Assembly: GCF_014898055.3 (NCBI RefSeq)
Contig: NW_023601433.1
Coordinates: forward strand, 67,404,767-67,468,766
Origin: Talpa occidentalis
Lineage: Eukaryota > Chordata > Mammalia > Eulipotyphla > Talpidae
Length of the DNA: 64,000 nt
Reading direction: 5' to 3'
Positions 25,716 to 38,818 of this stretch are shown one piece after another; within the stretch, counting starts at the first letter, position 1; every line of letters begins with the position of its first letter. The notes below the pieces were generated by a model, which searched no databases, was not told the origin of the DNA, and was given only the letters and a program-made list of their open reading frames with translations. The position numbers and the translations under genes were made by a program.

Positions 25716-27249
25716 GTTCCCTCCCCCCACCCCCTGTTCATTTTCTTACCACCAGCAAAATTCATTCTATCCCCTCATGCTGCCATATATTTCAATATTA
25801 CCTCTTAGATCCAAAATCTTACCTAAATATAGTCTCAAAAATATTCAGATTTTTCATCTTTTGAATCCTCTATATCATGTGTAGGTGAGACTCAATATAG
25901 TCCATCTTGAGACAAAATTCCCTTTCTATCTGTCAATCTGTGAAATGCAGGAAAGTTTAATCCCTTTCTAAGATAACAGTGGTGTAGGCATAGCACAGGT
26001 ATTTCCATTCTAAAAGAAGAAATTGGATGGAAAAGGGAGGTTATGGGTTCAAAGCAGGTTTTATAACTCAGCAGAATAAATTATATTAGGTTGTAAGACC
26101 TCAGAGTAATTTTGCGTGCCTTAATGATCTGTCCCTAACCTCTTGTTTCTCCTCTTATGATACCTTGTATTTAGTTGGTGACTGGAGTAAAGGGTTTTTT
26201 AATTCCATGGTGTTTATATTCCATCCTCAGCTTTCACCTCTTTCTGTTCTGCTATAGTAGAGGGTGGTTTCTCTTTAGCTTTTCCTTTTACCATACTTTT
26301 GCCTCTTCTTTAATATTAAATTGCTATAGTTTCTTAATCGATGGTTTGGGCTTGGGGTTTCTCTGTTATTTTGATCCAACCTCAGTATTTGGTAGACTCT
26401 TTATAATCTGGGCCTTGGGGTTATTACACTGTGCCTTTCCTTTCTCCAAATGGCAGAATTTGCTTTGTGTCTGTGGAAGCACTAGTGAGGGAGAAACCTT
26501 CTTACCTCTTCCACAAAGCTGGAAAACTTCTAAATAGTAATACTGTTATAGATACTGCAATTAGGAATTTTTCTGACCCTTTCCTTGAGGTAAAGGATTT
26601 TTCCCCTTTGTCCTTCCAAGCATGGTAGTTCTTTTTACACATTCCCTGGGTGTGACAAGTTTGCTGCCAGTCCCTCAGATTACTTAAGATTTTTAAAAAA
26701 GCTTTCTGGCCAAGACATGAGATTTCATCTTTCCCTTAGTAAGGTGCCTGTTTTCTTCCTTCTTGCCTGTACCACCAAGGGAGTTTTATGTACTTGCTTC
26801 CACTATTTCCCAGGAGCAACTTATAAAAAGTTTGTGGAAAAGAGCCTGTGAGTGGGCGTGAACTTCTCATCTTTGTGATTCAGTGGTTCTGTAATACCAC
26901 TAGCCCATTGGCAGCCTTTAGCATTTTGTTAAAATTCTAGCTGATTTATTCTTATCTGCATGTCTTTTTCCTATCTTTCTCTGTAGTTCTATTTTTGGTG
27001 GATAATTGGAGTGTCTTAGAGAGTTATGGGCAAGAGTGTGTCTCTCCTTGGTTTTCAGGTTACTTAGTTATCTCATGACTGCAGATTGTTCATGTTTTCA
27101 AGAAGAGTTGTGATTTTGAAATTAAAACAACCCTTTCTTTAGGTTTTGAGTGATGCTCCCTAGGTAGGGTTGAACTTGATCTCTGAATTCTTTTAATATG
27201 AATGCTATTTATTTAAAAAATTAGATGAAAGTGTGTTTTTCTTTTCACT

Positions 27250-28350
27250 TAAAAAGTGAAAACTTTTAGGCTATGAATTTGCCTCTGAGTTTAGTTTTAT
27301 TCACATACATGACATTTTACTTTAATGTAGTATTGTTTGGTAGTAATTTTCTCTCCCCAGTTTACAATTTTTCTCCATGATGCTGTGTCTGGGAGTATTT
27401 TCTCAATTACCTTCAATTTATAATAATCTTGAAGTAGTAACTATTTTATGACAATTAAAATTATCAAATTATTTTTTTCCAACTTGATTCTTGTATATGC
27501 ACATACGCTTATAATTATTATATTTTCCTGATGAATTGAACTTTTTTGTGTGTGGATTATAATTACTGTCTCAGGTCACTTCTTTTTAGCTTAAACAATT
27601 TTCTTTAGTATTTCTTGTTAGTTAGGTTTGAAACAGCAAAAGAGCTGTTCTTATTTCTCAGAAAATGTCTTTATTTCACCTTTATTTTTACAATATCCCT
27701 TTGCTGGTTATGGGATTTTGGGTGGACAATTTTATTCCTTCAGCATTTGGAATGTTATTCTACTGCCTCCGTTGTTTCTGATGAGACCTCAGCTGTTTAT
27801 TGTACTGTATTTTCCATGCATGTCTTAAGCCATTTTTCTCTTGTTGCTTTCAAGATTTTCTGTATTTTTGACTTTTATTATATTAGTGTCAATCTTTTTG
27901 TATTTATTCTTTTGGGGGTTTGTTCCATTTTTTTTTTTTATGTGGATTATTGTTTTCAGCAAATTTGGGACGTTTGCAGCCATTATTTCTTCAGATATAA
28001 TTTCTGTTCATTTACTCTCCTGGTTTCTCATTATCATATGCTGATATACTTAATCATGTCCTACATTTCTCCGAAACTGTTCTTTAGAGTTGTGTAATCT
28101 TAAAAAAAAATTATCCTTTAGATTTTAAAATCTCTTTTGATCTAATTTTAAGCTAGTTGATTTTATTTTCCCTATGGTGAACTGAAATATTACTGTTAAG
28201 TGTCTTTACTAAATTTTAAACTCCACAATTTGCATTTGGTTGAAGTCTTTGTCTCCTAAGTATAATATCTGAGCTCCCTCAAAGTCATTTTCTGTTGTTT
28301 GCTGTTTCTCAGTGTTTGGGTTACACTTTCCCATTTGTTTGCTTATCTTG
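27250..28350 (-). repeat. Ancient L1/HAL1-like fragment
   Basis: T-rich + strand with runs such as 'ctttgctggttatgggattt', 'tgctttcaagattttctgta' and 'gcagccattatttcttcaga' that match an old L1-type mammalian repeat I recognise by theme. A 160-codon plus frame at 27615-28097 is Phe/Tyr/Leu-rich because it is the antisense of A-rich LINE sequence, not a gene. Confidence 0.5.
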
Positions 28351-28361
28351 TAATTTCTTTT

Positions 28362-28632
28362 GTTTTAAAGATTTATTTTGTATATTTATGCATACAAGAA
28401 CTGGGCTGCAGGCCAGAGGTGCAAGGGTTGAGAGAATTCACTATAAACAGAGCGGGGAGCAGAACAGGCAGATCTACTGAAATATACTGCTGAGGGGAGC
28501 AGCGGGTGAGACAGGAGAGGTCTGCTCCACCATGTGGGTTAGCTACTTAGCCAGGGATCAAACTTGTGCTGCAGTCACAGCTGATAGCTTTCTAATGCTG
28601 AGACTTAACCTTTGCGCCACCAGGAAGGCCCC
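28362..28632 (-). mobile_element. SINE, old (O) type
   Basis: Antisense copy 360 bp upstream of an MLLT10 exon, with 'ctataaacagagcggggagc' changes. TSD unclear. Confidence 0.9.
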
Positions 28633-28992
28633 TTATGCCCTTTTTATAGGAACCAGTTAATATTGGTGAGGATATTTTAGGACTAAGGCATGGTCAGGTA
28701 TGTCCTGGTTCCTGGCCTAAGTGCCTGTGAAAATTTTCCCTATCTTGCAGGGGTTTTGCATCTAAGAAAGACAGGTAGCTTTGTGAATTCCTACTAGGAC
28801 TGTTTGTATAACCTTATTCATGCTTTCATGTTTGTATTGTTTGTAAAAGTTAGGACACTGTAAGAAAAAATAAATTCATGCTTTGAAGTAGGCTAGATAG
28901 TAAACCTGATTTTGACTTGTAAAGATAACAGATTCTGGTGAAGCACAAGTAAAGTTTATATTTCATTTTTTGTTTTGTTTTTCTGCCTTAAG

Positions 28993-29096
28993 ACTTGTTA
29001 TATTTGTGATGAACAAGGAAGAGAAAGCAAAGCAGCCACTGGTGCTTGCATGACATGTAATAAACACGGATGTCGACAGGCTTTCCATGTGACATG
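28993..29096 (+). CDS. MLLT10: MLLT10 internal coding exon: first half of second PHD finger
   Basis: A pyrimidine-rich tract ending 'ctgccttaag' precedes this 104-bp exon and 'gtaagt' follows it. It begins in phase 0 (TCYICDEQGRES) and ends two bases into a Cys codon (HVT-C, TG|T). Visible zinc ligands are Cys-X2-Cys (CYIC), CMTC, the Cys of NKHGC and the His/Cys of FHVTC, so this exon supplies most of the metal-binding residues of the extended PHD finger. It is separated from the previous coding exon by 27.9 kb of repeat-filled intron. No frameshift or stop is present. Confidence 0.96.
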
Positions 29097-30925
29097 GTAA
29101 GTATGTTTCCATAATCAAACAAGGAATACTTTGTAAGTCAAAGACTAAGTTAGGTACTCAAATATTATCTACAATGAATTTTACTGGGTTGTTATTGTGT
29201 TTAGATTTACTTATTTATAATATATACTATTCATATAATTGAGTACAGATTATCAGAATGAATTTTCAGTAAATGGATGCTGGTTCTAGTGTCTTAGAAT
29301 TTCATCTTATTTAAAATATTGGTATTGGTTATTTACCCTTTGAATTGTTATTGGGAGTAAAAAAACTAATGTAGATAAACTTGGTTTAAAACATTAGTAG
29401 GGATTCAATGAATGATAGTACACCCTGAAATTCTGTGTTTCAAGAAGGGGGAAAAAGGTCAGCCTCATTCTCAATATTATATAACTACTTCTTAAAACGT
29501 CAGCTTTAGATATTTTACCTCATACAATTTCAAGTGCAAAAATTCTAAAATAAAATATTGTACATGATAGATAGCAGTTCAAAATTAAAGTTTGAGAATA
29601 ACCCATGTAATCTATGTATTTAAGACTTAGCCTGTAGCAACCAGTGAAGGCACATGGTATTTCCTGGACTTTTAGTGTTTGGATTTATGAAGTTCATTTT
29701 AGATTACTTTGGGCACTGGAAAAGAATTATTGGTTTTTATAAATTTTCTTAATAATTAATTTTCCAAAGAAGGAGGTCCTTTATTTTTGAGTACATGGTT
29801 CTTATACTGAAGTTACAGACTGTTAAAAATGGAAGGTCAAATTGACTAGGTAGTGGTTATAAACTTTTGTACTGTTTTAAAAAAATATTAATATCGTTGG
29901 GCCTCCCCGGTGGCGCAGCGGTTGAGCGCTGGGTTGCGAAGCTGCCCGCGGCCTCTGCGGCGCCGGTTCGATCCCCGGCTGCTCCCCGGCCACTGGAGGA
30001 GGGTCCCACATGGTGCGCAGACCTCTCCTGCCGCCCGCTGCTCCCCTCAGCAGTGTGCTTCGGTCCTTCTGCCTGCTCTGCTTCCTGCTCTGGCTCTGGT
30101 GAATTCTCTCACCCTCCCGCGCTTCTGACTGTACTCAGTGCATGTATAAACAAAACAAACAAACAAACAAATAAATAAATAAAACATGCCTCTATTAAAA
30201 AAAAAAAATATTAATATCGTAACTTTAGGTTTCAATTACATTTCTTCTATTGTTTTTGGCTGGAAAACACAGCTGATGTTTTCTTGTCTACTGATTTGTA
30301 CTATGGCTTGAAGCATTTAGAGTTGCAAAATTAGTAATGGGTGAATGAAATTTTCTTTTAATAGTATGTGACCTGCATCCAAGAGAAATATCATCTTGTC
30401 ATTTCAATCCTATAGAGGCCTGGCCTTTCCATTTGTATCTATGATACAGATTGAAAAAGTGAAATGAAATGTTTATTATTTGGGGGAGGGAGGTGAGAGG
30501 GAGTTTATCTTAAGGAAATTTAATTTTTTTTTTGGTTGGCATAATTACATGCATAAATCTTCATCTTTGTTAGGAAAGGATGAAAAGTTTACTTTAAACC
30601 ATAAATACAGATTTTAAAAAATATCAGAAGTTCATATCCTATGTGCACATGTAACTAAAGTTTGTCATTTCCCTTGCTTTAAAAAAAATAATTTGCAGGT
30701 TAGAGTGAAATGTACTCTGTCTCAGCTAGAATAAAGCTTTTATTTCTCTTCTAGGAAATAGATTTCCTTACAAACTTACATGTTAGGGAGTGAATTTTAA
30801 TTTATATGTTTACTGTGTAATATGTATATTATATATATATACACACACTATATATAATTTATGTGTATATAAATTTTGTCCATATGTCTTTCTATTTTAT
30901 TGATATACTTGTCTTTTATTTTTAG
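29097..30925 (+). other. MLLT10: MLLT10 intron (1.8 kb)
   Basis: A short intron splitting the second PHD finger after the second base of a Cys codon. It contains one young SINE at 29898-30203 and an AC/TA-rich tract at about 30826-30860. The rest (29097-29880, 30221-30820) is AT-rich with nothing recognised. Confidence 0.85.
29898..30203 (+). mobile_element. SINE, young (Y) type with replaced tail
   Basis: A box tggcgcagcggttgagcg (29911-29928), B box ggttcgatccc (29965-29975), Y body, then AAAC/AAAT units and 'acatgcctctatt' before poly(A). Perfect TSD aaaaatattaatatcgt (29881-29897, 30204-30220). Confidence 0.97.
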
Positions 30926-31019
30926 TGCTCAGTTTGCTGGACTACTTTGTGAAGAAGAAGGTAATGGTGCAGATAATGTCCAATACTGTGGCTACTGTAA
31001 ATATCATTTTAGTAAACTG
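30926..31019 (+). CDS. MLLT10: MLLT10 internal coding exon: C-terminal half of second PHD finger
   Basis: This 94-bp exon lies between acceptor 'ttatttttag' and donor 'gtaaga'. It completes the split Cys codon (T of TG|T), then reads AQFAGLLCEEEGNGADNV and on to CGYCKYHFSKL, ending in phase 0. The CGYCKYH cluster gives the last Cys and His ligands of the extended PHD finger. Joined to the 28993-29096 exon it forms an uninterrupted finger, which confirms both splice phases. The intron before it is only 1.8 kb and holds one young SINE. Confidence 0.96.
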
Positions 31020-33191
31020 GTAAGAATTTCTCTTAAACTTAATTTTAAAATGATGATGATTAGTTTTGACAGTAGAATTGACTTATAAAAACATAATAGT
31101 AATTCCTTTTCTTTTGATTTTTGCTTGAGATTAATTTTGCTTAACATATTCTTTATTGGGAATTAAGAGATCTGATAATATAATTTAGAGTAAAAAATAT
31201 CATATAAAGTTGAATATTCTGAAAATTCTAATTTAGAATATAATTAATAACTAATAGTATGTTTATATATTTAGTAGATAAAGCAAATGTATAAATAGCT
31301 GTTTATAAATTAAAATTTTTTCAGTTCATTTTATTTTTGACATTTGATAATATATTTTGTGATTGTCACTTGTTTCTCATCTTTTTGTTTCCGTACTGTT
31401 GCCCATTTATCTTTCTGTTTACCTCTTTGTTTTTATTTCTAGTAAATAAAACTGAAATAGTAGTAAAAAGTAAAACTGAATTAAGTCTGTTTGTTAACTC
31501 CTTTGAAAGATACTGAGGAAAAGGGCCTCCTTGGTGGCCTAGTACAGCCTGAGTTTGATAACCTGAGTTCGATCCTGGCCAGGGAGCTAACCCACATAGG
31601 GCACATCAGACCTTGCCTGTCTCACCCGCTGCTCCCCTCAGCAGTGTATTTCAGTAGATCTGCCTGTTCTACTCCCCACTCTGTCTCTGGTGAATCCTCT
31701 CACCTTCCCTGTACCTCTGGCCTACACCCCAGTTCTTCTATGTATAAATAAATCTTTAAAAAGAAAGAATATTGAGGAAAATACATTTAAATACAACTTT
31801 GGGATTATTTTAGATTTGGTCTGTCTTTACTATAATAGTAGTGTGGATGATTTAGCTAGTAATATTAGATTAACTCTTAGATATTTGTGTCCATGTTCCT
31901 CGAAAGGATCAGTATTTCATTAATGTTCCAAGTGTGTATTTTTTAGTTTTTATTGATAATAATCAGATTTGTACACTGAAAGTTTAAGACTTCTTTTTTC
32001 CTCTTTAGTATCTTATTTAAAAAAAAAATTGTTACTGTTTCCTTGTGTGAATGGACTCTCTTTTTGTTCCTTTTTTTTTTAAGTGAATAATATCATTGGA
32101 GGCCCATTTCTCATGAAATGAACAGTTCATGGCTATATTATTCTGGTTTATTCATGTAAAATACTTGAATGCATATGCATGTACATATGTAGTTTGATAC
32201 TGAAGATGATTTATTTTAATGTTGAAGTATTTTAATAGAATTTTTGAAGCAGTAAAGTTAAAAAGTTTTCTTCCTGGATGTTAAAATCATATTGGAATCT
32301 TCACTTTCTCAGTGAGAGATGATATGTATTCTATATACATGTATGCAGATCTAATAAACAGGTGATATATAATATAGAAAATAATAAAAGTAGATTTTGA
32401 AGCTTGTTTAAATAGAATTTTCTCATTGCTATGTTATCCCATTTGCTTGTTGGGGAAAAAATGTGTAGTAACTTCATGAATTTGTACAATCTCTACATTT
32501 GCATGGAATGTGAACATTTTTTAATTTAGTTTAATTAGTTGTGCTACCTTCAAGTTTCAAACATCTGAACTCTCACCGCCATGCTTTATTATGCAATTGT
32601 GTAAGTATTTTAAATACAAATATGTAATACCTTTAGTAATGCTTTGAATATGCATGGGCCTAATACTGACATTTCTTTTAATTTTTTTTCCTTAACTGCA
32701 GAGATAAGTTTTTAGAAAATGTATATATTAATACTGAAAATATATTAAAAGCTTCTTGCTTTTCTCAGTGGCATAAAGTAACTCTTCAAATATTTACTTT
32801 TCTATTCTTCTAGTCTCGGCATCTTTTTTCAATATGGCATTCTCTGTTTTGGTTGAACTTTTTTTAAGGCAGAAATTTAATATTGAAAATTATAGTTAAT
32901 TTCTTTAATGGGGTGATTTTGTGATAAAGTAACAAGCCAGTGCCTATTTGAAAAAAGTCTGTTTTCATACATTTTAATACATATACAAAAATATGGCATT
33001 AATGTTGAATTAGATAATATGTGAATGATGTCTAAACTTAGTTAATAGTTTGAAATAGTGAGACAATTTTTTTTTGCCTCATTAGACATTCAAATATAGT
33101 TCACAGTTGCATTGGTTTAATCCTAATAAAAAGATTATTTAAAAAGATTTTATATACATATACATATATGTATATATATTTTCTTTTTTAG
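31020..33191 (+). other. MLLT10: MLLT10 intron (2.2 kb)
   Basis: An AT-rich intron with one old SINE at 31523-31763. I see nothing else in 31020-31505 or 31780-33180 beyond A/T runs and a TA-rich tract next to the acceptor (about 33155-33180). Confidence 0.85.
31523..31763 (+). mobile_element. SINE, old (O) type, degenerate head
   Basis: The head is shortened between A and B boxes. Tail 'ataaataaatcttt'. TSD aaagatactgaggaaaa (31506-31522) versus aaagaatattgaggaaaa (31764-31781). Confidence 0.92.
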
Positions 33192-33287
33192 AAAAAGAGC
33201 AAACGGGGATCTAATAGGTCATATGATCAAAGTTTAAGTGATTCTTCCTCTCACTCTCAGGATAAACATCATGAGAAAGAGAAAAAA
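33192..33287 (+). CDS. MLLT10: MLLT10 internal coding exon: Ser/Lys-rich linker after PHD2
   Basis: This 96-bp, 32-codon phase-0 exon lies between acceptor 'ttcttttttag' and donor 'gtaagt'. It reads KKSKRGSNRSYDQSLSDSSS and then SHSQDKHHEKEKK, a basic and Ser-rich low-complexity segment directly after the PZP module. The length is a multiple of three and both ends are phase 0, so skipping it alone would keep the frame. AF10 orthologues carry this segment. It has no fold of its own that I can see and may add nuclear-localisation or nucleic-acid-binding charge, which is inference. Confidence 0.94.
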
Positions 33288-35910
33288 GTAAGTGGATTTG
33301 TTGTTGCTAAATATGTAGCACATCTACTTAATAGATTTCCCCCCTTTTTTAGATAAAGTTAAGTTCCTGGTAACTGAATGGAGAAATTAAAATAACAGAC
33401 AAATTTTGGCTTATATTAAGACACAGAGTAGGTTTAAAATAATGCCATATTTGTGAATTTGTACCCATTATAACTGAAAATTTCATGATTGAAATCATGA
33501 GGAAGTTACTACATTTGTTACTGTGGTCATCTTGTGAAATCTTTAGGTGACTTCAGCAAATACGCTTTGCCTGTTACATGTTAATTAGTAACTGATTACA
33601 TGTAAGTAGTAAGTTTATCAGTTCTGTCCTTTAGAATAGAACAATTTTGAAGTTCTATAAATTGTTGACTGTTTTTTCCCCTAGTAGTGCTAATGTTTTT
33701 TTATTATTTTTTCATGGCTAAATTTCATACCACTTGGTTAAGAATATTTTGTCTTTTTAATTAAAACACTAAAAGCTTGCTAATACTAATCTGTCTTCTT
33801 CTGACTTGCCTGTTTTCTGCTTTCATTTTTAGTTACATTACAGAATATGCATAAGTTTTAGTAAACTAATAATAAGCACTGTAGAATTATTCATGGGACA
33901 TGTTGCCAACATGAGAAAGTATATTGCTATGAATTGTTTTTTAACAAAATGAGGCTACAAAAGACATTTTTAATTAGATATGAATATTACTTTTAAGCAA
34001 TTGGTATAAAGTAGTTTGGAAAACATTTCTACAGATTGTGTTAAAAACCAGATTACCTAGCATTTTCATGTTTATAAATAAGATTTGAGAGGGTGGTTGA
34101 AATGCTGATCTTAGTTTGATATAAATGTGGTTTGAATTTGTATTTGTGCCTTTTTCCCAAGGTAAACATTTTTAAAGCTTAAGTATTTAGTTTTGAGATT
34201 AATTTTCCTGTTATGAGTGAAATAATTGTCATTTTATAGTCACCAATAAAGCATTTGTGAAGTTTATTTGTTTTTGGTAGAGCTTAGGCAGCAAGTATTA
34301 TGTATAATCATCTTGATTTCTTTAAATGAGGTATTTTTGTGATAGTGATATATAGTGGGGTTCTATCTGCTGTCTGTTTTTTTTTTTTTTTTTTGGTTGT
34401 TAAAAATATGGCATATTTGGTTTAGTTAACTGTTTTACTGAAGCCCTGTGAGATTTTCATCTTTTTAATGCATGGATAGGAGATTTTAGATTAAGGTTTA
34501 TTAGAAATTGTGGAGAGGTGTTGATTTACAATGATGTATACCTGAAGCCTATATAATGTTACAATCCAGTGTTAATTCAGTTAAAAATATAAAAGTTTGA
34601 AGAGGGAGGTATTACCAGTGATGTTCTTTGCGTTTTATGAACATTATCTTATTTGAAGAAGTGTTAACTTTATGAGCATATACAACTATTAACTATAGTA
34701 CAGTGTTGAATAAATACAGTACCGATGATGACTTACTGTTTTTTTTTTCTTTTTGCTCTAGCAATGAATTAGAATTTTTACTTTATGATTTTTTTGCCAT
34801 TGTTAAATAGTAGATTAGAAACAATAAACTTGTTTAGTTTTAAGTTTTAGAAGCTGGTATTTTCATTAGTATTTAAATACTCTTTGGATTTTACCTTTAG
34901 CATTTATGTTTACTACAACTTGGTTTTGTTTGTTATCAAATTTAAAATCTATTTGTACATTTTATTTTGTAATCTCTAGAATTTATTGATTATCCATGAT
35001 GTTAACATACTATAAATTTGTTACTGTTATACTTGTTTGCTTATCTTGGGAATATTTGGGAAAGCCCATTTTTTAATACAGTGTGATAAGTAACAATATA
35101 GCTGAAAAGATAGGGTGTTACAGATTTTCTTTCATTTCTCCTCTTCTAAGAATTTAACATCCAGTTGGGTTGTATTGAAATTGCACTTTGTTATAAAAGA
35201 TTGCATTTGAAAGGTAGTAGTCATAAATCATTTAGATTTTAGTATTTTAATTACTAAATATTTTAACTACTAAATACTGTATATTATCAGCTAAATTTAG
35301 GTGATGATGATTTTACTTCTACGTTGAAATATCTTTCCCTCTGCATTCTTATATCTGTTTTTCTTTTGGCACATATATTTTAAGACATCATTTACTAGAT
35401 TATAAATACATGATGTTAAGAATATTTAATACTCAGTATTGTGCTAATCAAAATCACTTATTTAAAAATGTAATAAGCCATTTAGAAATTAACATTTATT
35501 ATTTAATTATAAGAAAATAGACTGCATAGCCTTTGCTTTTCAGAGGGTATCTATGGCTCAAGATCTGTTAACATTGGTTAGACTAACTGAAATGCTAGCA
35601 AGAAGAGAGGAAAAGTTAATGGTGAGATACAGCTTGGAATAAGGGGATTTCTACAAAAATTGAAAAATACTGGCAATATATTTTAAAAGGAATGGAATTC
35701 ACTTTTAAGCCTAGTGTTCTTATATATGCAGAAGTACTGCTAAAGTGTAAGTGATATATGGGGAAATGGTGAGACAGATCAGACTCAGCAACATGATGGG
35801 AATATTGTATTGGGAGGCTTCCAGGTTTAGAAAGGATTTTTTCCCTAAAGGCTAAGTTGGAGGTCATAATTTAGAAATCAGTGGTTATTTATTGCATTAA
35901 GATAACTTGT

Positions 35911-36178
35911 ACTGGGCCTCCCTAGGGGTGCAGTTGGTTGAGTGCAGTGCTGTGAAGCTGTCCACAGCCTCTGCAGTGTGGGTTCGATCCCGGCCTGCTG
36001 GGGAGATACCCACATGGCATGGCAGATCTCTCCTGAGTTGCCCGCTGCTCCCCTCAGCAGTGTATTTCACTCAGTCTGCCTGTTCTGTTCCCCGCTCTAT
36101 CTCTGGTGAATCCTCTTACCCTCCACACATCTGGCCTGTACCCCACTTCTTGTACAAATAAAAAAATCTTAAAAAAAA
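35911..36178 (+). mobile_element. SINE, old (O) type
   Basis: B box 'ggttcgatccc' intact, A box degraded. TSD aagataacttgt (35899-35910, 36179-36190). Confidence 0.94.
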
Positions 36179-36654
36179 AAGATAACTTGTGCCAGCTAAT
36201 TTGATCCTCATATTCATCCTCTTCCTATTCATCATTGCTTAATAAATCCTTAATGTGTCCAAAATACACCTACAATACTTTATAGTCACATCATCATTAC
36301 TTTGTTTTATATGGACATGCACTCAAGTCCTAGTAGGTATACCAGAAATCTGTGTATCCCATACTGCAGTGATAGGGATTTATCTTTCATCCCACTCCCA
36401 GCTCTCCTTATTTGCCTTTGGTTCCAGTCTGTTATTAATAGCTGACAATAGATAAAGGAGCTATTGCCAGTATAAACAGCTATGGTAGATTGGAGGTTTT
36501 GGGAGATAGGCATTTGGTTAGGGTTTTGTTTACTTTGGGTTTCCCTTTTGTTTAGGGGTTACTTGTTTCTTTGAAGCGAACTGGCCCCTTAGAGGAATGA
36601 AGCTTTGAATCATGGAATTTTCATTGCTTCTTTTATTAAAAGTTTTCAGTAATG

Positions 36655-36928
36655 AGGGCCTCCCTGGTGGCGCAAGGGATTAAGCAACTCACTATGAAGC
36701 AATCCGCAGCCTCTGCAGCATGAGTTCAATCCCTGGCTGACCGGGGAGAAACCCACATGGTGCTGCAGACCTCCTCTCTCACCCGCTGCTCCCCTCTGCA
36801 GTGTATTTCAGTTGGTCTGTCTGTTCTGTTCCCCACTCTGTCTCTGGTGGATCCTGTCACCTCCCGGCATCTCTGGCCTGTACCCCAGCTCTTATATGCA
36901 TAGATGAATAAATCTAAAAAAAAAAAAA
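36655..36928 (+). mobile_element. SINE, old (O) type
   Basis: Full length. TSD aaaagttttcagtaatg (36638-36654) versus aaaagttttcaataatg (36929-36945). Confidence 0.95.
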
Positions 36929-37249
36929 AAAAGTTTTCAATAATGGGAGTAACTTGTCATCCCCTTCTCTTTCTTGTGTACTTTCCTTTTGGAAATCTTC
37001 CACTCAGTTTGAAGCTTTAAGCTTCTACATGCGCAGAGTTAGAGAAGGCAGAACAGTTGAGAATGTCTGATGTATGTGTTTGGTGGTGCTGAAGAGTGAC
37101 ATGCGATGGGACTAGTTAGGAAGTATTATCAGGCAAATGGACCAAACACTGTCACTGGGTGAAAACCTCTCTCACTGGTTCTGGGTTCAGCTACCCACCA
37201 CCATAACTGCAAACAGCAGGGCCTTTGGTACTGGAAAAAAAAAACCAAA

Positions 37250-37690
37250 ACAATACAAAACAAAAAAAATCAATTTAGTCTAACCAACAGGGTAGAGGGA
37301 GAGGGAGAAGAACCAGTTACTGAATGATGGTGGGAGGTGGAGTTGCAGCTACAGGGACTGGCAGTGTGCTGCTGGTGCTGGGGGGCTGTGGGGAGGGAGA
37401 GCTTCTCCTGCTGGGGATTGGGGTAGGGATGGATGGTAGGGAGTAAAGGCCCTGCAGCTTACTTTCACAACTCCTCCAATGAGAGCCCACGTACATGGCT
37501 CCCTATTAAAAGTTCCTAAAATGTTTCTCAGTTATACCCTCTTCTGAGTTATACTCTCCTTGCTAGGGATGTCAGGAGTGGGGTTAAGATTCATGGCACT
37601 GTGCGGCCCTGAGGTCCCACTCCAAAAAATTAATTAATTAATTAATTAAAAAAGCTCAGCTGTCCTAAGCTACATCAACAGGGCTAGTTC
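37250..37690. other. G-rich island and unknown repeat-like segment
   Basis: 37340-37440 has G-runs (gggggg, gggg, ggg, gggg, gggg, ggg) that could form a quadruplex. 37560-37630 ('ggatgtcaggagtggggtta' ... 'ggcactgtgcggccctgagg') ends in (TTAA)n and resembles a retroposed small sequence. I cannot identify it. Confidence 0.4.
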
Positions 37691-37701
37691 ATGAGTTTTA
37701 T

Positions 37702-38023
37702 TTTTTTATTTATTTATTTTTAATAGAGGCATACTTTATTTATTTGTTAGCTGGTTTGTTTGTTTGTTCTGTTTATACATGCACTGGGTACAGTCAGAAG
37801 CGCGGGAGGGTGAGAGAATTCACCAGAGCCAGAGCAGGGAGCAGAGCAGGCAGAAGGACCGAAGTACACTGCTGAGGGGAGCAGCGGGCGGCAGGAGGGG
37901 TCTGCGCGCCATGTGGGACCCTCCTCTGGTGGCTGGGGAGCAGCCGGGGATCGAACCGGCGCCACAGAGGCCGCGGGCAGCTTCGCAACCCAGCGCTCAA
38001 TCGCTGCGCCACCGGGGAGGCCC
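37702..38023 (-). mobile_element. SINE, young (Y) type with replaced tail
   Basis: 'taatagaggcatac' tail and Y body. Perfect 16-bp TSD agttcatgagttttat (37686-37701, 38024-38039). Confidence 0.96.
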
Positions 38024-38818
38024 AGTTCATGAGTTTTATAAATAAAGCTAGTTCATCTTGCAGTGGTGTTCGGCAGCTAGCTGGAAGGATTAAAATATCT
38101 TAAAAATTTCATCTTGTAGTAATTTTAGACTCTTGGGAAAAGTTGCGAGAAATATTTCACATTATTCCTGTTTACTGTTCACCCAGATTTCTAGAAGTTA
38201 CCTTGTAGCTTTATCATGTCCTTCTTCATTTGCGCTCTCTGTATAGAGTAAATCCTCACTTAAAGTCCATAGATTCTTGTAGAATCTAAGTGAATTAAGT
38301 GTAATTTTCTTCAGACTTGCTGTATAGCCATTACTGAAGGAGAGGAATTTTTTTCTGGATTAGAAACCAATCCAGAATCACATATTGCATTTATCACATT
38401 TAGTTTTTATGTCTCTTCCCATTTTCCCCAGTCAGGATTGTTTATTCATTCTTTCTTTTTCTTTTATGACTTTGGCATCTCTGAATCCCTGTTTAAAGTT
38501 CTCTGAAGGCACCTTAGATTTTAAAGAGGGATTTTACAAATACACCATTGGTTTTATTCTTCAAATAATGGTTTTTTGACCATGTCAGAATTTTTATCTT
38601 TGTTTGAGAGGGAATTTTTAAACCCAGCAAGTCTAGGTTCTGTTTTGTCATTAGTCCTTCAGATTTAGTTTTATCTCTGTATATTTGCTTTATTACTATA
38701 AATAGCAAGAAGAAATCAGTCTATATCTTCAACATACTACCTAGAAAAATCCCCCTTGTTAAATCATACAGTTCATTAAATACATTTTTGATTTTTAATG
38801 TTAACACAGGCAACAAGG

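Noticed and set aside
27615..28097. 160-codon plus frame rich in Phe/Tyr/Leu, looking like a membrane protein
   Set aside because: Hydrophobicity comes from T-rich antisense of an old LINE. No signal, splice or homology support.
7861..30235. Recurring 60-130-codon frames ending [19 protein letters not shown] or similar
   Set aside because: They are translations of the SINE body in different frames. The same peptide appears at each Y copy; no gene.
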